Assembly: GCF_000835495.1 (NCBI RefSeq)
Contig: NW_015622543.1
Location: 4,018,619-4,082,618, forward strand
DNA: 64,000 bases
Source of the DNA: Cladophialophora immunda
Taxonomy: Eukaryota > Ascomycota > Eurotiomycetes > Chaetothyriales > Herpotrichiellaceae
Reading direction: 5' to 3'
Shown: piece by piece, positions 33,612-45,675 of the stretch
Position numbering within the stretch: the first letter of the stretch is position 1
Layout: each line of letters begins with the position of its first letter
The notes under the pieces: model-generated
What the model was told of the DNA's origin: nothing
The model's database searches: none
The model's input: only the letters and a program-made list of their open reading frames with translations
Program-made: the position numbers and the translations under genes

Positions 33612-35508
33612 TCAAGGACCGGTCCACACTTCATGCTCCATTGCTCTGAAAGACATGCTTCCATCCCACATCGCACCCTCACTGGCAGGGAAGTATCCTC
33701 TTTCACACCGCTCATATTGGACTTTCGGCCTCGTGCGATAGAATGCGTCGTATTGCGATTCCAACGCGTCTCGGAGGCTGTGCACACCGCCGGCCGGGTG
33801 GAGAGCCGACCATGGAAAGCGGCACCCATCCATTTTGCAAGTTTTGAGCACCAAGAGAAGAGCATCGAGGCGCGACGTGAGGTGCGATACTGTGGTGGTG
33901 ACATTCACGCTCGAGAAGACGTGTTCTGTGTCTGTGAGCGACGAAGCGTAAAACGAGCGTTCATTTGGCGGTACAGCGGGCAGGGCGATGTTGAAAGGCC
34001 TGGTCCCTGCGCCGTAGATATTCTCCATCTGCCACGGATCCACGGTCATGTCGTATAGCTCGTGCTCGTTCCTGCACCAAACAGTATACAGCAGATCATA
34101 GCCGTCACCAACGACCCGAAGCGCCTTGTAAGTATGATTGGGATAAAGGACATAGCCGTATCTCCCTTCCGACATGATGATGCCCCACATTTCCACGTTG
34201 ACGTGTTCTTGTGGCCACGGTCGTTCCGAATGCACCAGGTCCAACGAGTGGAGCGGGATGGTACTGCCATCCAGTTCGTACTTTGTCATTTCAGCTTCCG
34301 GGACATCTGCGAGGCTGAGGAATGTGGGCGCCAGGTCGACGTGCGAGGTAACGATTTCCGTGCGATGGCCTTTCGGAACGCCGGGTCCTCGCACGATGAG
34401 TGGAATATTTATGTCTTCTTCGAATGCACATTGCTTCCCAGGCTGCCTTCGATGTTGTCCTATGCTATAGCCGTTGTCTGTTGAGAAGAAAAGGTAGGTA
34501 TTCTCCAACATATCAGCCTGCTCCAGGCGATCCACGACGCCATCAATCATTTCGTCAACAGCTTGCAGGGCCCGAAGACGGTTGCGGTACCACTCATCGT
34601 TGTAATCGATGTTTGATTGGTTCTGCTTGGCTAAGGTCAGGATCCACGAAGCACCACTCGATGCATCAGGGTTGAAGTTGGGGGCCCGGGGGACTTTTGC
34701 GTCTTGGAAGAGGTGCCTGTGACGTGTGGCAGGCCGAGGCATTGATTGTTCTGCCGTGTCATTGCTGATATGTACATTGCTATGAGGAGCTGTCGGTGCA
34801 ATGGTGAGAAAGAAAGGCCTGTCTGTCTTCAAGGCGTCGTCGAGGAATCCCAATGCCTTCTCCGCCAGGACATCGGTCGAGTAGCCACCTTGATAGCTGA
34901 CAGGAGGCTCTTTGTTCCGTTGGAAGGTGGCATTATAATACTCGTAAGTGAATGGGTCAAGGAGGAAATCGGACCCAGTCCATCCTGCCGCATGGGGTTT
35001 GTTGTAGTTGGACGTGCTCTGAGCATTGAACAACTTGCCCACGTAGTAAGTATCGTATCCAGCTTCCTGGAGCCAAAGAGGCAAGTATGCGTCGTTGAAG
35101 CCCTGACTGACAAACTTGGGATATCCACCTGCTCTCGGTGAGTCTCATGCGCGACGTTGAACACAAGAAAGGACAATATTGACCCCACGGAGGATGCAAA
35201 TCAGTGATATTGGTGTTATGCGCAGCCTTGCCTGTCCACATGCTTACTCTTGAGGGACAACACAAGGCCACTGTGCAGTAGTGTCTCCGGAAGGAAGTCC
35301 CATGATCACCCAGGTGCTGCTTTAGAAAGGGCATATAAGAGAGTGAGTCCATATGGAGATCCTGGTCATCGGTCAGGATGAAGACGATGTTCGGCTTTGT
35401 GGCCAACTGCCTGATGGGGTTCTGCTCCGCGCCATCGCTGAGCCCTGCGCACCACGCCAGTACGAAGCACCAGGTCAATATCCATCGTAGGGCTTTGCTC
35501 GCCCCCAT
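33612..35508 (-). CDS. Secreted arylsulfatase-family sulfatase
   Basis: 613 residues from exons 35508-35184 and 35128-33612 across a 55-nt intron. An N-terminal signal peptide (WILTWCFVLAWCAG, about 9-22) is followed by PNIVFILTDDQD, whose DDQ supplies metal ligands. The sulfatase signature Cys83-Cys-Pro-Ser-Arg87 comes next, in which Cys83 is the residue expected to become formylglycine. Other family blocks are WLQEAGYDTYYVGKLFN, APTAPHSNVH and FFSTDNGYSIGQHR. Many N-glycosylation sequons fit export. It likely releases sulfate from extracellular esters, phenolic or carbohydrate, when sulfur is short; the substrate is not determined. Confidence 0.92.
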
Positions 35509-36660
35509 GACGTTGGCTGTTTGCGGGCGAGAGGATGGTTGTCAACAAGGACGATGCAACGTCTCGATCCAATCGAACGATCGCTTCAATACTCCGAGAT
35601 GTGCTTGTAAGCTTCCATCCTGAAGGTCTTTAGGCGGAGATGCAGCCGAGAGAAGCGGAGCAATGTGATTGGAGGCGTCGAGCAATCCGTCAGCATGGCA
35701 ACAGGGCCATTTCACATTTTTCCCAAGGTGTTTGAGGAAGAACGGGCCTCCAAAGGCGAGGAGGCGAGACAGAATGCGGGGCAAGGGTTGCTGCAGAAGG
35801 TTGGGGGGAGTAGCTTGGTTCAATCAGAGGCGGCGTCCGGGTCGGGGAGTGGGTTGGTGGGCATGCGGTGGGCATGCATTGGGTGCCCCCAGCTGTTCCC
35901 AGGGGAGTCGGTGGTGACGCTGGGGGGCAGCTGTCCGCCTAAGATTGAGCTGCCTAGGCCCAAACCGGGAGGCCGTAACCCTAAATGACGTGCAAGCCGT
36001 CATTGTGCATTGCACAGCTGCGGTCGGCGGTCGCTGTGCCAGACAGAGAGAGCTTCAACCCACTGACTGGCACCGCCCAAAAGTTGCAGTCGTATGATTT
36101 GCACCATGCCGTCATTTTCCTACGATTATCCCATCTCTCGAGGCGACACCGAGCATAATCTCCATCGGACCTTACTGCCCTCACATTGGATTTCTTTCCC
36201 TGCTGTCATCTATCATAGAGTTTGCAGAAAGTTGTGCTGTTGCTGGAATTTCAGTTTCAATAATCCCACGAGCTTGACCTTTTGCTTCCCTTGTCTCGCA
36301 GTGGAGCTTCCCTCCCTCGTCCACGCTCGGCCTCCACCCCAGAGATCGCTTGCTGTGGTGCCATCGCCCCAGCCTGCCTCAATTTCTTTTCAACAGTTGC
36401 CCTCGTAACGCCATTCACGGATTCCCATCCTTTGCATCTCTTCGTACCAGCGGGAACTGCTGCGTCGAGCTTACCATTTGAGCTCCGCGACGCCTCCTCC
36501 TCGATTTTCGACCTCACACCACTCCATTGTTGAGCTGTGAATCGTATCTGCAAGCTTCCGCTGGCTGTGGGGTAAGCTTTTGTCTGCAGGTATCGCCCAA
36601 TTGAACGAACGCCGCGTCCCTTGCTCTGCAACGGAAGAAACACGAGACCAGACCGGCAAA
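35509..36660. other. Intergenic region between sulfatase and glycogen synthase
   Basis: Contains both divergent promoters. The final 300 bp before 36661 is pyrimidine-rich and probably the 5' leader of glycogen synthase. No gene is supported. Confidence 0.45.
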
Positions 36661-39144
36661 ATGAACGGCGAAACGGAGAAGAAGAGGGATATAAAAAACC
36701 ATCTGCTCTTTGAAATTGCAACGGAGGTTGCTAATCGAGGTACACACCAGCCGATGTCTTGCATGATGCATGTGCTAATCCGGACCAGTGGGTGGTATCT
36801 ACTCAGTGCTCAAGTCCAAAGCTCCTGTGACAACGGCAGAATATGGCGACAGGTACACGCTCATCGGCCCTCTCAACAAGAACTCGGTACGTAGTCTGGC
36901 CCTCCAAATGCAGGCATGGACTGACATTCGCAGGCCGCAGTTGAAGTTGAAACCCTGGAACCGCCACCGGGCCCCCTTCGAGAAACCATTTCATCAATGC
37001 AGGAACGTGGCATTGAGCTCATGTATGGCCGGTGGCTGATCGAAGGCGCCCCAAGGGTGCTCCTTATCAATACTGGAACTGGTTACCGATGGTTGGATGA
37101 GTGGAAAGGTGACCTATGGTCCGCAGCTGGGATCCCTTCTCCTGCCGGGGATCATGAAACAAACGAAGCCATCGTATTTGGGTATTTGGTGGCATGGTTC
37201 TTAGGCGAAGTAAGTGCCTGCAATGACACCAACGAGATATCAACGCTGACGATCATCTAGTTTATCGCTCGCGAGACCGATCGCGCAGTCATCGCCCACT
37301 TCCACGAGTGGCTCTCTGGAGTCGCTCTGCCCTTGACCAAGAAGCGTCAGATGGACCTGACCACCATCTTCACCACGCATGCAACCCTCCTCGGTCGATA
37401 CCTCTGCGCCGGCTCCGTCGACTTTTACAACAATCTGCAATTTTTCGATGTGGATGCAGAGGCAGGAAAGCGTGGAATATACCACCGTTACTGCATCGAA
37501 CGAGCATCAGCGCACTCTGCCGACGTCTTCACAACTGTTTCCCACATCACCGCTTTTGAGAGTGAGCACCTGCTGAAGCGGAAACCTGACGGGGTCCTCC
37601 CCAACGGTCTGAACGTTAAGAAGTTCTCCGCTGTTCACGAGTTCCAAAACCTTCACTCAGTACAGAAAGAAAAGATCCACGAGTTCGTACGGGGACACTT
37701 CTATGGCCGCTTGGATTTTGATTTGGACAACACGCTCTACTACTTCACTGCTGGCCGATATGAATATCGAAATAAGGGTGTGGATATGTTCATTGAGTCG
37801 TTGGCCAGACTGAACTATCGTATGCAGAGCTCGGGCAGCAAGACAACAATTGTCGCATTTTTGATCATGCCAGCGCAGACAACATCCCTGTCGGTGGACT
37901 CACTCAAGGGTCAAGCTGTGACAAAGGCTCTGGCCGACACTGTTTCCAACATCCAGCATGGTATTGGTCGGAGGTTGTTCGAAAGGGCTGTCCACTGGAA
38001 GGAGGGAGATCCAATGCCGGACGACAAGGAGCTCATCACTCCAGCCGATCGGGTTATGCTTAGACGGCGACTCTTTGCCATGAAACGCCACGGCCTTCCA
38101 CCCATTGTCACCCACAACATGGTTAATGATTCTGAGGATCCAGTCCTCAATCAACTGCGTCGCGTTCAACTCTTCAACAACACCCACGATCGTGTCAAGG
38201 TCGTCTTCCACCCTGAGTTCTTGAACTCTGCGAACCCAGTTTTGTCCCTGGATTACGATGACTTTGTGCGAGGTACTCACCTCGGCGTCTTTGCCTCCTA
38301 TTACGAGCCCTGGGGATATACGCCTGTATGTATTATTCCTTCCAATCACTGCAAACTGGTCGAGGCTAACCGTACACAAGGCGGAATGTACAGTCATGGG
38401 TGTGCCATCAATCACCACTAACCTCTCCGGTTTCGGTTGTTATATGGAGGTAAGTGCCCGCGTGCCCAAGAGAACGTCGCAGGAGCATCATTGCAGAAGT
38501 CAACCACTTCAAGATCTCTCTTCTCTGCTTACTGGCAGTGGCGGCTAACCTCTGATTTAGGAGCTTATCGAGAACTCCTCTGACTACGGGATCTACATTG
38601 TGGATCGTCGTGCTAAGGGTGTAGATGAATCAGTCAATCAACTGACAGACTACATGTACGAATTCGCCAACAAGTCCCGGAGGCAACGGATCAATCAACG
38701 AAATCGCACCGAACGACTTAGTGATCTTCTCGACTGGAAACGTATGGGCATGGAATATGTCAAGGCTCGACAGCTTGCGTTACGCCGCGCGTATCCTGCT
38801 TCCTTCACGGACGCTGATGAGTTCGACGACATCATTGGTGGTACCGAACAGAAGATCTCCAGACCACTCTCTGTGCCTGGATCGCCCCGCGATCGTACTG
38901 GTATGATGACACCGGGCGACTTCGCGTCGTTGCAAGAGGGGAAAGAGGGTCTGAGCACGGAAGATTACATTGCATGGAGATTACCGTAAGTTGCCCTCTC
39001 GGTGCGTCCTGAACAGTGACTGACCTATATCATAGTGAGGAAGAGGAGCCTGATGACTACCCGTTCCCACTTACGCTGAAGATGAAGAAGGGCTCGGGGC
39101 CCAACTCTCCGGCACCCCTTGTGGGACCTGTAAATGGCCAGTAA
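36661..39144 (+). CDS. GSY1: Glycogen synthase (GT3)
   Basis: Transfers glucose from UDP-glucose to growing alpha-1,4 glucan in the cytosol. Seven exons (36661-36739, 36789-36886, 36934-37209, 37261-38325, 38381-38449, 38561-38985, 39036-39144) give 706 residues, normal for the fungal enzyme. Visible GT3 features are the N-terminal [16 protein letters not shown]-glucose loop, [22 protein letters not shown], the [20 protein letters not shown] block and the C-terminal [16 protein letters not shown] donor-site segment. The arginine cluster [14 protein letters not shown] matches the glucose-6-phosphate activation helix. The Ser-rich tail ([14 protein letters not shown]) carries likely inhibitory phosphorylation sites. 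Confidence 0.96.
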
Positions 39145-40202
39145 CTGACTCATTCAAGGACACGGAAGACAGAAGAAGGGTTGGATACCCAGTCTGATCG
39201 AGGATAGCACGAAATTTCAAATCAAGCGGAAGAAGGAGAGTATCATCCTTTGGCACAAGGCCTGGAGGATAGCAAAAAGAAAACAGCAGAGAAGCAGTCG
39301 GTAATTTGAGACCAGGGTCATTTGCATTATTCTGCGGAAAGCGTTCATGAGATCGTCGGTCTAATGGAGTAATAACCGTCTATTGTCATCATATACGGTT
39401 ATTGCCTACCTCTCTACAACTCTCATCCAGCACTGGCATCCTCCATCTTTCTCATAGCACCAGTCAATCAATCAATCAGTCAGTCCATCAGATCACCGGT
39501 CCTTTTATGCATCCATCCATGAGTCAAGTTATCCATCCTGCTGTCCACCCATCCAGTCATCCATTCTACTGTCCCTCTTATCATCATCAAGCCATCAATC
39601 CTGCTGTCCATCCGTCCTGCGTCAGATCATCCATACTGCCGTCCAAGCCTCCTGCTATGCGCTTGTCAGCCCACCAAATCATCCGTCTTTTTGTTCATCC
39701 ATCCATGTCGATATCTAGTCATTCATCATTCAATCCAGCCGTCCACCGTCAAATCGTCCATCCTTCAGTCCATCCAGCAACCATTCAACCAATCGCCAAC
39801 CACTTTATCAATCCAGCCATCAATCGTCCACCTTTCTATCCATCCGTCCATCATTGGTTCTTCTATTTTTCTATCCATCAGTCCACCAATCCAGTGAGCA
39901 CAGCATCGGTCCATCTATCTATCGTCCATCATCAAATCATCTATCCTTCTAGCTATACATCCAGCTATCCGAGGACTAATCCCATCAAACCACCATCAAC
40001 CGAGTCGTGGTCCAAGTACCATGTCCTCCTCAATATATCCTGCGTCTGTACGACGCCTGTGATCCCTCGATTCAAGCCACCAAACTTTAATTCGGCAACA
40101 AGCGAGATCGCTTTATCCAACTGTATTGTTGGCACTTTTCTCTGGGCACGGTTCTGACCAACGAAACCTGCCAAGAGCCATCCATACCTGTGCACAGTAT
40201 CA
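39145..40202. other. Gap between convergent GSY1 and regulator genes
   Basis: Mostly occupied by the degenerate CATC repeat described separately. The remaining 300 bp after GSY1 is its 3' untranslated flank. No gene is supported. Confidence 0.5.
39445..39990. repeat. Degenerate CATC-type microsatellite, about 550 bp
   Basis: Dense, imperfect repetition of CCATCCATC, CAATCAATC and GTCCATC words on the plus strand. It leaves one plus frame open, which reads as endless His-Pro-Ser/Ile strings, typical of translated simple repeat and not a protein. It lies in the 3' region between two convergent genes. Confidence 0.8.
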
Positions 40203-42640
40203 TCAACTCCACCAACTCGGAATGTGAGGGTCCCCTGTAGCGGACGAATCGGTATTCAGCCTCCTCGGCAGGCCGAACGGATTTCCCAGAACTTCAATCG
40301 CATTCTGCATGGCCGGAATAGCGGCGGTGCGGATCGGTGGCGTCGTACTGGGTTCGCTGGGAAAGCCCTGGTATTGCTGGGCTCCTGGAGACCACCCTCG
40401 CGTGCCCGCCGTGGTGGGTGGACTGGTGGCAGCATCCGCATGTGGGTTTTCGAGTAGGTCGTAGATTCCGCTCTTCGGTCGACTGCTGGATTCGATACTG
40501 GCTAGTCGCTGAAGATCCTGGTGCAGCGGTCGGACGATCTGAAGCAAGGAGTTTGCCACACGGTCGACAACACTGCAGCTGGCGAGCATATTGATACATT
40601 CCTGCGATTTCGAGAGGTAGATCTGAACCCTATCTCTCTGGTCGTATAAGAGGCGCTGAGCAGCCGCGAAAAGGAGGACGCTGCATGCGCTAAAGGTGTG
40701 TCCACTGGCGAGATGAAGAAACAGTGTCAGCGCTTTCGAGTGCCCGCGGATATTCGGCCTTGACATTGGGCTGGAACTTACACACAGAGCCAACATCGAG
40801 GAAATTTGTGTTTGGTGTACCCGAGTATCTCAAGCAGACTGACACACAGTTCGGCGGCCTCGACGCACTCCCTCTGAATACTCTCGCCTTGGCTTAGCGT
40901 TCCATCTAGCGTCCACCGCCTGTTCATTCGACAGTTTGCCATTTCCACCAACAGTCGTCTCTGAAGCATCATTTTTGCTCCCAGAAACATCACGTGGACG
41001 AGAATAAGCGCCCGTCGTTCTGGCTCCGGGAATCCGTTTCCGTGGCCTGGGACTAGCGCTTCCAGCTTCATGGAGTCGGGGAGTTTCTCCTGCCACTCAC
41101 CCAAGATGCTCGAATGCTTCTCAACAATGGAGAAGACCGCCGAAGTCGACTTGTGGACGTCCAGCAGAATACCCGCCATCATCAGGCCGACCGTGCATAT
41201 TTCGGCTTGGATACGGTTCTCGGTTGTCGGTTGAGCTTCGATAATCTCTTGTCTCGTAAACTGCCATTCACACTCAGCCTGACGAACATTACCTCACCCA
41301 ACAACTCACCCACCTCGGCCTCGTCGTTATTGAGATCAGGCTGATATCCGAGGCTTGAAGCAAGCCAGCTATCGAGAGGTCAACGTCGGCCTCGCACAGT
41401 CACTGGTGGGATCTTCCTCACCATTCCATAAACACAAGCGACCGGTAGACTTTTCGGTAAGCGACCCAAGGCAAGACATCTTGCTGCTGCAGCCGCGCCC
41501 ACCGAGCCAGTCTCAATCCAGACGCTACAACCCATTTCAGCCCATTTCAGAACCTCGAACCATGTCCGGAATCGACATACCGATCAATAAACGAGCACTC
41601 GCGCGCTTCGTGAGAGAAGAAATAATGCTGAGACACAGGATAACTCTCATGCCTCGCAAGAATTGTGACTCGATACAGTCACTCATATAAATTGTGGCGG
41701 TTTGAAATAAGGCTTCCATGATCGACCCGTCGAACTTATCACCATCATAATGGTTTCCAACCGCGGCTACGGCGCAGAGTTCGCACAGGGTCGCGTTGTC
41801 GACAGCTTCGTGGGTTCGGTATACCCGGTTCAAGATGTCGTCCATCTCTTGTTTTTCGTAGATATATAATAATGTATAGGTGCAATTAAAGTATGCTCTG
41901 ATGCCGTACAGTACCAAGTGTTCCGGTGGCAGGTCATTGACCGAGTAGACCCGTGCAGCCTGATGATAGATTAGCAGCCCGGACCTGGACAATCTTTCAG
42001 CTTCAAGGACAGACAGCCTTTAGCCCGCAGCCTGCGCTCTGGGACAACGGGAGGTCGAAACCTCGATTGTCTTACAGGTCCTTATTTTTTTTTCCGAGAG
42101 AGAGAAAAATCAGAGGCCCGCTTACCGAAGTATTGAGATCGGCGTCTCTCTCCCGAGACTGTGTCCATTCCGCCAACCCCTCGGCGCCTGGAGATTGAGA
42201 TGGGTTAGTCCTCAGTCTTCTCAGCAATTCGTAAGCCTCCTCCTCGGGCCCGTGCGTCAGAGTTCTGATCATGTTCTCGAATTTCCGGACTCTCTCCTGT
42301 AACGCATCCGTCTCGTTCGCCCTCAGCTTGCCTCTCCGGCGGTCGACATCGGTGTAGACGCACAGGGTTCCTCGCGCTACGCAGGCTGAGCAGGTGGGAT
42401 GGGCGTTGTCACACTTGAAAAGGGCGAGTCAATGGTCATTGTTCCTTTTCCTCTTGTCAATAGGCTCGGGCAAACCTTGGATCGCTTGGCACGGCAGGGC
42501 TGGCACGCCTGGGTGACATATTTTCTCGCCTCGGGCGACGTAGTGTCCCCGGAGCCCGAAGGCTGCTGGGCGACTGAGGGCTGCGACGAGGTCGATGCTT
42601 CGGAGATGTTGGACGGGGACAGGCCGGTTCTCTGGGACAT
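40203..42640 (-). CDS. Zn2Cys6 transcription factor
   Basis: Fungal binuclear zinc-cluster regulator. Exon 42640-42476 encodes the first half of the cluster and exon 42413-42126 the rest: Cys46-X2-Cys49-X6-Cys56-X6-Cys63-X2-Cys66-X6-Cys73 (ACQPCRAKRSK then CDNAHPTCSACVARGTLC). A coiled segment follows (RVRKFENMIRTLT). Later exons, whose exact borders I could not fix, include about 41990-41580 (LCELCAVAAVGNHYDGDKF, YMSDCIESQFLRGMRVILCL), which matches the middle homology region, then about 41180-40780 and about 40720-40203. The target genes are unknown. The start at 42640 fits a zinc cluster close to the N-terminus. Confidence 0.82.
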
Positions 42641-43334
42641 AGCGGGAAACGCCTGTCAAAGGACGCGAAGCCGGGACTGGGCGCGATTTGGGGAGGGGGG
42701 GGGGTGAGGGAGGGAGGGAGGGGAGGATCTGGGATAGAAGAAACTTGAAAACGCGGACCTGAACCGACAAGGGACGTGGCACCACCACCTCTCGAGGAAC
42801 TGGACATACAAGGCCCGTCACACAGTGGTCAAGGTTTGGCCCGTACCCATTCCATTCCGCAAGAGACGCAGTCCATTCCCTGTCCGCCTCAGGTCCACTG
42901 GCCCAAAGCGTCCCGAAGAAGGGACGTTCCAGCCTGAGGGAAGTGTAAATTTTGATTTGCCTACCTAGTACCGTTCAGCTGGGACCGGCGGGCAGATAGG
43001 GTCGGCGACGAGTGGATCTGTGTGGAGGGGTCGGCCTGTGGTCGGGAGCGGGGATGCCCGCCCCTTGTCATCGCTTAAGGACGTCTAACTTTGCTAGCGC
43101 CGTCAGGCGTCCAATGTCTGTCGCCGTTTGCCCTGGCGCCCGCGGCACTAGGCAGCCCTCGGTGCATTTCAATACGAGTCAGAGAGCCACTAGCGACACC
43201 AAACCTCGCAATCCTGCAACGGGACTAACGCGAAGTTTTCCCGCCCAAAATTTCACTTTTCTCCAAATTTCCATTTGCTCGAAAAACGCCAGAACCCGCC
43301 CAACACACACAAACCATTTAGGGTCTATACAACC
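42641..43334. other. Divergent intergenic region of regulator and NOP2
   Basis: Holds the promoters of both divergent genes. A G-rich tract at 42690-42726 is the only obvious sequence element. Confidence 0.45.
42690..42726. repeat. G-rich tract with quadruplex potential
   Basis: On the plus strand it reads GGGGA, a run of ten G, then TGAGGG and several AGGG units, so at least four G-runs lie within 37 bp. It sits 50-86 bp upstream of the regulator's ATG, so that transcript's leader or promoter would be C-rich here. Confidence 0.75.
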
Positions 43335-45446
43335 ATGGGCGCGGGACGCCGTATGCGCAAGCAAGGGCCCCCGGCGACTCTCGAGGAACTGGGGATCAAC
43401 CTGAAGCGCAAGTCGGCCACCGACGAGCCCGAGAAGCCCGCCCGCAAGAGAAGGAGGTCGGACGAGAAACCGCAGGCGGTCACGAATCCCGCAAAGAAAC
43501 TCGTCCACCTGGATCGGGCATTCCGAAATGACACCACGACTGCGGTGCCGGCCAAGACAAGTGCAAAGACAAAAGTCAAACTCGTCAACAACGATGCGCA
43601 AATAACCGTCCCGCCTCCCATACCCACCGCCACCTCCGAGGGCGTCGACGGGGACGAGGAGGACGAGGGCACAGAGAGCGATCTCGATGCCAGTGAAGTA
43701 GCGTTGAACACTGTCTCCCTGTCAGACCTGGGAGATGACGATGAAGATGACGATGACGAACTGGCCCAGGCAGAACTCGAAGGTGACCTCTCCGACGACT
43801 CCGTGTTCGACTCAGACCAAGACGAACGCCCGCGGCGCATGTTTTCCGACGACGAGGACGAATCTGATGCCGAGGCGAAACTCACCGCGGCCAACATCGA
43901 AGGTCTTTCGCGCAAGCTTGACCGGCAACAGGCGCAGGAGGATGCAGAAGCCCAGCAAGAGTTGGAAGACGCCGCTCTACAAACAAATATTGCCAAGGAC
44001 GAAGGTGTGCTGGACTCGGTCACTGCACAGGGCCTTGCCCCCGACCTCTCCATCATTCGCACAAGAATGACCGAGACCATTCGTATCTTGGGCAACTTTG
44101 CACAACTCGCGGACAAAACCAAATCGCGAACCGACTATACCGAACAGCTGCTCGCCGACATCTGCACGTACTACGGCTACACCCCGTTCCTCGCCGAGAA
44201 GCTGTTCTCGCTCTTTACCCCCGCAGAAGCATTTGCCTTCTTTGAGGCCAATGAGACACCCCGCCCTGTCGTCCTCCGTACAAATACCCTCCGCACCAAC
44301 CGCCGCACGCTTGCCCAAGCATTGATCAATCGAGGAGTCGTCTTGGAACCCGTTGGAAAATGGTCCAAGGTCGGGCTCCAGGTTTTCGAGGCACCTGTGC
44401 CGCTGGGTGCAACACCAGAGTATCTTGCTGGACATTACATCCTGCAAGCCGCCTCCTCATTCCTTCCTGTGATGGCCCTGGCGCCTCAACCAAACGAACG
44501 AATTTTAGATATGGCTGCCGCGCCAGGTGGAAAGACGACCTACATTTCGGCCCTGATGCGAAACACCGGCGTCGTGTTTGCCAACGACGCCAATCGCCAG
44601 CGAGCCAAAGGTCTCATTGGCAACATTCACCGGCTCGGGTGCAAGAACACCATCGTCTGCAACTACGACGCGCAAAAGGCTTTTCCCAAAGTGCTTGGCG
44701 GTTTCGACCGCGTCCTGCTGGACGCACCCTGCTCCGGCACGGGCGTCATCGGCAAGGACCCCAGCGTGAAAACGTCCAAGAACGAGCGTGACTTCCTGGC
44801 CCTGCCGCACCTGCAGAAACAACTCCTCCTGGCCGCCATCGACTCGACCGACCACGCCAGCAAGACGGGCGGGTATGTCGTGTACTCGACCTGCTCGGTC
44901 ACCGTCGAGGAGAACGAGGGGGTGGTGCAGTACATCCTGCGCAAGCGGCCGAACGTCAAGATCGTCGACACCGGGTTGGGCAGCTTCGGGTCCGAGGGGT
45001 TCAAGAGCTACATGAACAAGAAGTTCGACGACCGGATGGCCCTGACGAGACGCTACTTCCCCCACCGGGAGAACGTCGACGGGTTTTTCGTCTGCAAACT
45101 GAAGAAGATGGGGCCGACGCCGAAGAACGCGGCGGGACAGGCGAATGGAGTCGATGAGCCGGAGGCGCGGACTGTCCTCGATGAAGGCCACAGGGTAGGA
45201 GCCAACGGCGCGGTGGATCAGGACGGGGCAGCCGCGCCGGACGACGATTTCGGCGGGTTCAACGACGACGAGGACAAGGAGTTCATCGACCGGGCCGAGA
45301 AAAAGTGGCTCAAGGCCAGAGGGTTGGACCCCAGAGTGGCGGATCGCAAAAAGCAGGGCCAGGACAAGCGGGCGCGGGAGAAGAAGGACGCCGTCCCCCG
45401 GAAACAGAACAGCAAGAAGTCAAAAGGGGTGAAGACCAAGAAATAA
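43335..45446 (+). CDS. NOP2: 25S rRNA cytosine-C5 methyltransferase Nop2
   Basis: Nucleolar m5C methyltransferase of the large-subunit rRNA and 60S assembly factor. 703 residues in one exon from ATG 43335. The N-terminal 200 residues are basic then strongly acidic (DDDEDDDDELAQ), as in fungal Nop2. The catalytic domain has a SAM-binding DMAAAPGGKTTYI at about 392, motif IV DAPCSGTG with Cys466 and motif VI YSTCSV with the catalytic Cys520, plus the RNA-facing block TPRPVVLRTNTLRTNRR. The Lys-rich C-terminus is a nuclear/nucleolar signal. Confidence 0.96.
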   Translation: MGAGRRMRKQGPPATLEELGINLKRKSATDEPEKPARKRRRSDEKPQAVTNPAKKLVHLDRAFRNDTTTAVPAKTSAKTKVKLVNNDAQITVPPPIPTATSEGVDGDEEDEGTESDLDASEVALNTVSLSDLGDDDEDDDDELAQAELEGDLSDDSVFDSDQDERPRRMFSDDEDESDAEAKLTAANIEGLSRKLDRQQAQEDAEAQQELEDAALQTNIAKDEGVLDSVTAQGLAPDLSIIRTRMTETIRILGNFAQLADKTKSRTDYTEQLLADICTYYGYTPFLAEKLFSLFTPAEAFAFFEANETPRPVVLRTNTLRTNRRTLAQALINRGVVLEPVGKWSKVGLQVFEAPVPLGATPEYLAGHYILQAASSFLPVMALAPQPNERILDMAAAPGGKTTYISALMRNTGVVFANDANRQRAKGLIGNIHRLGCKNTIVCNYDAQKAFPKVLGGFDRVLLDAPCSGTGVIGKDPSVKTSKNERDFLALPHLQKQLLLAAIDSTDHASKTGGYVVYSTCSVTVEENEGVVQYILRKRPNVKIVDTGLGSFGSEGFKSYMNKKFDDRMALTRRYFPHRENVDGFFVCKLKKMGPTPKNAAGQANGVDEPEARTVLDEGHRVGANGAVDQDGAAAPDDDFGGFNDDEDKEFIDRAEKKWLKARGLDPRVADRKKQGQDKRAREKKDAVPRKQNSKKSKGVKTKK

Positions 45447-45675
45447 AAAAAAGAGCGGCCGCAAAAAAGGGCGCAATCAATCTACGTGTGGTGTGGACTA
45501 TGTATGCCCTTGACTAATAAGAAGAACTTTGACTCTGCCATCCTGATTTCGGCCGCCTGTTCTTTCGTTTATCTATGAATCCTCGATCTAAGGACGTCCA
45601 TGCCGGATGGACTCTGGTCGTGGCATTGTGGCTTGCAGTATATCAAATGTCGCGAAACCAAAACCTCGCGGTCGC

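Noticed and set aside
39402..40157. 251-codon plus-strand frame of His/Pro/Ser/Ile strings
   Set aside because: It is a translation of the CATC-type simple repeat; the amino-acid pattern follows the repeat unit and shows no domain.
43325..44122. 265-codon Ser-rich minus-strand frame, plus a second at 44505-45191
   Set aside because: Both are antisense to NOP2; the Ser runs are the reverse strand of its Asp/Glu-rich segment.
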